Source: Ventosimonas gracilis
Lineage (GTDB): Bacteria; Pseudomonadota; Gammaproteobacteria; Pseudomonadales; Pseudomonadaceae
NCBI RefSeq assembly: GCF_001580025.1
Contig: NZ_LSZO01000188.1
Location: 1-63,686, forward strand
Length of the DNA stretch: 63,686 bases
Direction of reading: 5' to 3'
The position numbers and the translations under genes are program-made. The notes beneath the pieces were generated by a model. That model did not search any database, had not been told where the DNA came from, and was given only the letters and a program-made list of their open reading frames with translations. Of this stretch, positions 60,316 through 63,686 are shown piece by piece (the stretch's first letter is position 1; every line of letters starts with the position of its first letter).

Positions 60316-60336
60316 CTGGTCTTGCTTAAAGGCCAA

Positions 60337-60693
60337 TTAAGCCAAGGCCGACTTGGCTTTTTCGGCAATGGCAGCAAAGCCAAGTTTCTCGTTGACCGCA
60401 AGTTCTGCCAGAACCTTGCGGTCAATTTCCACCTGGGCTTTTTTCAAACCGTCAATCAAGCGGCTGTAGGAGAGGCCGTTTTGCCGGGCAGCGGCGTTGA
60501 TACGGGCAATCCACAGTGCGCGGAACTGACGTTTCCGCTGACGGCGGTCGCGGTACGCGTACTGTCCGGCTTTGATAACCGCTTGTTTGGCAACACGAAA
60601 TACGCGCGAGCGAGCGCCGTAGTAGCCTTTGGCGAGTTTGAGGATTTTTTTGTGACGAGCACGGGCGATTACACCACGTTTAACACGAGCCAT
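60337..60693 (-). CDS. rplT: 50S ribosomal protein L20
   Basis: L20 is an early 50S assembly protein and in E. coli the translational repressor of rpmI-rplT. The product is 118 residues. The long basic N-terminal helix ([20 protein letters not shown]) and globular part ([40 protein letters not shown]) match the family. It begins 15 bases after the rpmI stop. Confidence 0.99.
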   Translation of the reverse strand: MARVKRGVIARARHKKILKLAKGYYGARSRVFRVAKQAVIKAGQYAYRDRRQRKRQFRALWIARINAAARQNGLSYSRLIDGLKKAQVEIDRKVLAELAVNEKLGFAAIAEKAKSALA

Positions 60694-60708
60694 TGTCTAA
60701 TCCCCCAA

Positions 60709-60903
60709 TCAACGCAGACGCAAAGCGCGTTCAGCGCGGCGAACATCGGACGGGCTGAGCTGTGTGGTGCCACGCAGTTGGCGTTTGCGCTTGGTGCTCA
60801 TCTTGGTAAGGATGTGGCTTTTAAAGGCGTGCTTGTGCTTTAAACCGCTGCCGGTTTGCTTAAAGCGCTTGGCTGCGCCGCTTTTGGTCTTCATCTTTGG
60901 CAT
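60709..60903 (-). CDS. rpmI: 50S ribosomal protein L35
   Basis: The product is 64 residues: [19 protein letters not shown] at the start, [20 protein letters not shown] in the middle and the basic C-terminus. It has a AAGGAG site eight bases upstream. It lies between infC and rplT. The leader upstream holds palindromes that could be the L20-binding regulatory RNA. Confidence 0.98.
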   Translation of the reverse strand: MPKMKTKSGAAKRFKQTGSGLKHKHAFKSHILTKMSTKRKRQLRGTTQLSPSDVRRAERALRLR

Positions 60904-60934
60904 GTTGGGTACTCCTTAAATGTGAGCGAAAACA

Positions 60935-60989
60935 CATCACCATCAGGCCTGCCTGTGCCCGGGAGGTGATGCGGCAACTTAAAAGTTGC
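60935..60989 (-). ncRNA. rpmI-rplT leader, candidate L20-binding RNA
   Basis: Between infC and rpmI are the palindrome GCAACTT-AA-AAGTTGC (60974-60989, next to the infC stop) and a longer pairing CATCACC (60935-60941) with GGTGATG (60965-60971). In E. coli and Bacillus, L20 represses this operon through structures here. The assignment is by position and pairing only. Confidence 0.5.
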
Positions 60990-60990
60990 G

Positions 60991-61539
60991 TTACTTGCGC
61001 TTTTTCGGCGCGATAACCATCAAAAGTTGACGGCCTTCCATCTTCGGGTGTTGTTCGACCGCGCCATATTCGGCAAGGTCGGCCTCTACCCGTTTGAGCA
61101 GTTCCATGCCCAGTTCCTGATGCGCCATTTCACGACCACGAAAGCGCAAGGAGACCTTGGCTTTGTCGCCATCGGATAAAAAGCGCACCAAGTTGCGCAG
61201 CTTGACCTGGTAGTCGCCTTCGTCCGTTCCCGGGCGGAATTTGATTTCCTTGATTTGCTGCTGATGCTGGTTTTTCTTCGCGACAGCCGCCTGTTTTTTC
61301 TTCTCAAACAGGAATTTGCCGTAGTTCATGATGCGGCAGACCGGAGGCTGCGCATCGGCGGCGATTTCCACCAAATCCAATTTGGCTTCGTCGGCGGTGC
61401 GGCGAGCTTCTTCAATGGAAACCACGCCAATTTGCTGGCCGTCGCTGCCAATCAAGCGCACTTCACGCGCTGTGATGTTTTCGTTGATGGGCGCTTTGGG
61501 CGCTCCACCGCGCCGGTCTTGCCTTATTTCACGCTTGAT
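60991..61539 (-). CDS. infC: Translation initiation factor IF-3 (ATC start codon)
   Basis: IF-3 proofreads the start codon and keeps the subunits apart. The product is 182 residues when started at ATC (61539-61537), giving (M)[20 protein letters not shown], the conserved N-terminus. A GGAG site (61551-61548) lies eight bases upstream and inside the end of thrS. The next canonical start, a GTG at 61461, would remove 26 conserved residues. Non-canonical infC starts (AUU in E. coli) allow IF-3 to repress itself; here the codon is ATC. The C-terminal domain ends [11 protein letters not shown]. Confidence 0.93.
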   Translation of the reverse strand: MKREIRQDRRGGAPKAPINENITAREVRLIGSDGQQIGVVSIEEARRTADEAKLDLVEIAADAQPPVCRIMNYGKFLFEKKKQAAVAKKNQHQQQIKEIKFRPGTDEGDYQVKLRNLVRFLSDGDKAKVSLRFRGREMAHQELGMELLKRVEADLAEYGAVEQHPKMEGRQLLMVIAPKKRK

Positions 61540-61544
61540 GGTGT

Positions 61545-63488
61545 TTACTCCAAAGATTCTTTAGGGTCTTGCACAGCCTTGCGCCCACGGCGGGCAACCT
61601 CTTGCGAAAGGCGCTTGGCAAAGTCCGCAACCGGCATTGAACCTAGGTCAACGCCTGAGAGTGTGCGCACAGAAAGTGAAGCGGTTTCGACTTCCCTATC
61701 GCCTACTACCAGTAGGTAAGGTACCTTGAGCAAGGTATGCTCGCGGATTTTAAAGCCGATTTTTTCGTTTCTCAAGTCGGATTTCACTCGAAAGCCTAGC
61801 TCATTAAGCTGTTTTTCAACCTGCTGCACAAAATCCGCTTGGCGATCGGTAATGCACATGACCACAGCTTGCAGCGGCGCAAGCCAAGCGGGGAATGCGC
61901 CTGCGTAGTGCTCGATCAGCATGCCGATAAAGCGCTCGAATGACCCCAAAATGGCGCGGTGCAGCATCACCGGACGCAGCCTGCTGTTGTCTTCGGCAAC
62001 GTAGCTGGCATCCAGGCGTTCGGGCAGGTTGGGGTCGTACTGCAAGGTGCCGCACTGCCAGTTTCTGCCCAGGCAGTCTTTTAAAGTGAACTCGATTTTG
62101 GGGCCGTAGAAGGCACCTTCCCCGGGAAGGTATTCCCAAGGCAGGGCGGATTCGTTAAGTGCATCGGCCAGCGCTTGTTCGGCTCTGTCCCACAGTTCAT
62201 CTGAGCCTACCCGCTTCTGCGGGCGGGTGGAGAGCTTCATGGCAATGTCGGTAAAGCCAAAGTCGGCGTAGACCTGCAAGGTCAGGCGGATAAAGTCCGC
62301 CGCTTCCTGCTTGACCTGGGCTTCGGTGCAGAAAATATGCGCGTCATCCTGGGTAAAGCCGCGCACGCGCATCAGCCCGTGCAGTGCGCCGGACGGCTCG
62401 TTACGGTGGCACGCGCCAAATTCGGCCAGACGCAGCGGCAGGTCGCGGTAGGAGCGCAGACCCTGATTGAATATCTGCACATGGCACGGGCAGTTCATCG
62501 GTTTAACCGCGTAATCGCGGTTTTCTGAAGCCGTTGTAAACATGTTCTCGGCGTAGTTCGACCAGTGGCCGGAGCGTTCCCAGAGAATGCGGTCAACCAC
62601 TTGCGGCGTGCGTACTTCGACATAGCCGTGATCGGTCTGCACCTTGCGCATATATTGCTCAAGCACTTGATAGAGCGTCCAGCCGTGCGGGTGCCAGAAC
62701 ACCATGCCGGGCGCTTCTTCTTGTACGTGGAATAAACCCAGTTGCTTGCCAAGGCGGCGGTGGTCGCGTTTTTCGGCCTCTTCAATGCGCAGGATATAGG
62801 CGGCAAGTTGTTTTTTATCCGCCCAAGCCGTGCCGTAAATCCGTTGTAATTGCTCGTTTTTGGAGTCGCCGCGCCAGTACGCGCCGGAAATACGGGTGAG
62901 CTTAAAGGCTTTAAGAAAGCGCGTATTGGGTACGTGCGGGCCGCGGCACATGTCCACATATTCTTGGTGGAAATACAGTCCCATCGCCTGTTCATCCGGC
63001 ATATCGTCAATCAGGCGCAGCTTGTAATCCTCGCCGCGTGATTTAAACAGCGCAATCACTTGATCGCGTGGGGTGATCTTTTTGATCACGCTGTAATCCT
63101 GCGCGATCAGCTCGCTCATGCGTTTTTCGATAGCGGCCAAATCGTCCAAGGTAAAAGGCTGCAGCGAGGCGATGTCGTAATAAAAGCCTTCTTCAATGAC
63201 CGGACCAATAACCATTTTTGCCGCTGGATAAAGCTGCTTGACCGCGTGACCGACCAAGTGGGCGCAGGAGTGGCGGATGATGTCTAAGCCTTCGTTATCC
63301 TTGGGCGTGATAATGGCGAGCGTTGCGTCTTCTGTGATGAGGTCGCAGGCATCGAGCAAACGGCCATTGACCCGCCCTGCCAAGGTGGCCTTGGCAAGCC
63401 CCGCCCCGATCGTTTCGGCCACTTGCAGCACTGAAACTGGCTGGTCAAATTTACGGACACTGCCGTCGGGCAGGGTAATAATGGGCAT
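61545..63488 (-). CDS. thrS: Threonyl-tRNA synthetase
   Basis: ThrRS is a class II synthetase. The product is 647 residues from the ATG at 63488, which has GGAGG eight bases upstream; an in-frame start further up lacks one. The domains are TGS ([20 protein letters not shown]), editing ([20 protein letters not shown] and [19 protein letters not shown]), catalytic core ([20 protein letters not shown], with the zinc Cys), and the C-terminal anticodon domain ([19 protein letters not shown]). It leads the operon thrS-infC-rpmI-rplT-pheST-ihfA. Its stop is five bases before the infC start. Confidence 0.98.
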   Translation of the reverse strand: MPIITLPDGSVRKFDQPVSVLQVAETIGAGLAKATLAGRVNGRLLDACDLITEDATLAIITPKDNEGLDIIRHSCAHLVGHAVKQLYPAAKMVIGPVIEEGFYYDIASLQPFTLDDLAAIEKRMSELIAQDYSVIKKITPRDQVIALFKSRGEDYKLRLIDDMPDEQAMGLYFHQEYVDMCRGPHVPNTRFLKAFKLTRISGAYWRGDSKNEQLQRIYGTAWADKKQLAAYILRIEEAEKRDHRRLGKQLGLFHVQEEAPGMVFWHPHGWTLYQVLEQYMRKVQTDHGYVEVRTPQVVDRILWERSGHWSNYAENMFTTASENRDYAVKPMNCPCHVQIFNQGLRSYRDLPLRLAEFGACHRNEPSGALHGLMRVRGFTQDDAHIFCTEAQVKQEAADFIRLTLQVYADFGFTDIAMKLSTRPQKRVGSDELWDRAEQALADALNESALPWEYLPGEGAFYGPKIEFTLKDCLGRNWQCGTLQYDPNLPERLDASYVAEDNSRLRPVMLHRAILGSFERFIGMLIEHYAGAFPAWLAPLQAVVMCITDRQADFVQQVEKQLNELGFRVKSDLRNEKIGFKIREHTLLKVPYLLVVGDREVETASLSVRTLSGVDLGSMPVADFAKRLSQEVARRGRKAVQDPKESLE

Positions 63489-63686
63489 GGATTTCCTCCG
63501 ACAAAGTCGCCCCGGCAAGGCCTTCTTTAAGAGAAGACCGTCGCCGCTTGCTAATCAAAACCCGCAATACTAAAGGAAAGACAAGAGTGCCGTCACCTAG
63601 GGTCTGCTCCCGCTTCAAACGCGAGCCGCGCTGCTGCTCAAAATTTCGCCAGACTAGGCGCAGCATGCAGCCAATGTGTACAACCT
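63489..63686 (-). promoter_or_regulatory. thrS leader region
   Basis: 198 bases up to the window edge with no convincing gene. On the minus strand a 71-codon frame (63666-63451) overlaps the thrS start in another phase, but has no ribosome-binding site. The stretch carries potential pairings (for example CCTAG near 63658 with CTAGG near 63598) and may be an mRNA leader controlling thrS. The promoter is not identified. Confidence 0.35.

Overview
The window looks like a chromosomal segment from a gammaproteobacterium of, or close to, the Pseudomonadaceae. GC content is in the mid-50s percent by eye. Three things point there: NusG, RpoC, RimP, Psd and GbdR read like Pseudomonas proteins; there is a FimX with its hypothetical partner upstream; and the rhodanese carries the CQTHHR active-site loop of Azotobacter/Pseudomonas RhdA. 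No species can be fixed from sequence alone.

Layout. 1-12491 (+): the end of tuf, tRNA-Trp, secE-nusG, rplKA, rplJL and rpoBC, with L11/L10 leader regions and an attenuator before rpoB. 12490-12970 (-): a RelE/RHH toxin-antitoxin pair sharing a bidirectional terminator with rpoC. 13054-19312 (-): a six-gene membrane/MoxR operon. 19444-23621: OsmC, Coq7, a DUF805 protein, a second toxin-antitoxin pair set between 24-bp direct repeats, nitronate monooxygenase and a LEA14-like lipoprotein. 23717-25212: a MITE-like insertion and an IS200/IS605-type tnpB element. 25209-27236: divergent yeiE-like LysR regulator and yeiH-like exporter. 27269-31176 (-): a choline/betaine ABC transporter operon with two binding proteins. 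31457-33730 (-): prmA and an orphan gltD. 33942-38844 (+): promoter, tRNA-fMet, rimP-nusA-infB. 38885-46565: gbdR, rsmE, rhdA, psd, a PilZ-like protein and fimX. 46610-48723: flgA, a shortened cheV and cheR. 48855-51717 (+): gcd and a META-domain lipoprotein. 51755-63488 (-): a Fic-like protein, dinB, lepB-lepA, and ihfA-pheT-pheS-rplT-rpmI-infC-thrS.

How it works together. Most of the window is core information processing (transcription, ribosome assembly, initiation, tRNA charging). Its accessory themes are choline/glycine betaine uptake with the GbdR regulator nearby, c-di-GMP/type IV pilus control (FimX plus a PilZ-like partner), relics of a chemotaxis/flagellar block, and periplasmic glucose oxidation.

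The most unusual features sit at junctions. Several conserved operons are cut relative to the usual Pseudomonas order: rpoC without rpsL, infB without rbfA, lepAB without rnc-era, moxR without a DUF58 gene, and cheR without the flgB genes. Small mobile or repeat elements lie at some of these places. The strongest candidates for undescribed biology are the TA cassette between 24-bp repeats at a gene 3' end, the MITE sitting in an IS605-type hairpin, a solo IS605-like right end that supplies the gbdR stop codon, a Fic protein with Gln at the catalytic His, and a CheV that has lost its receiver domain.
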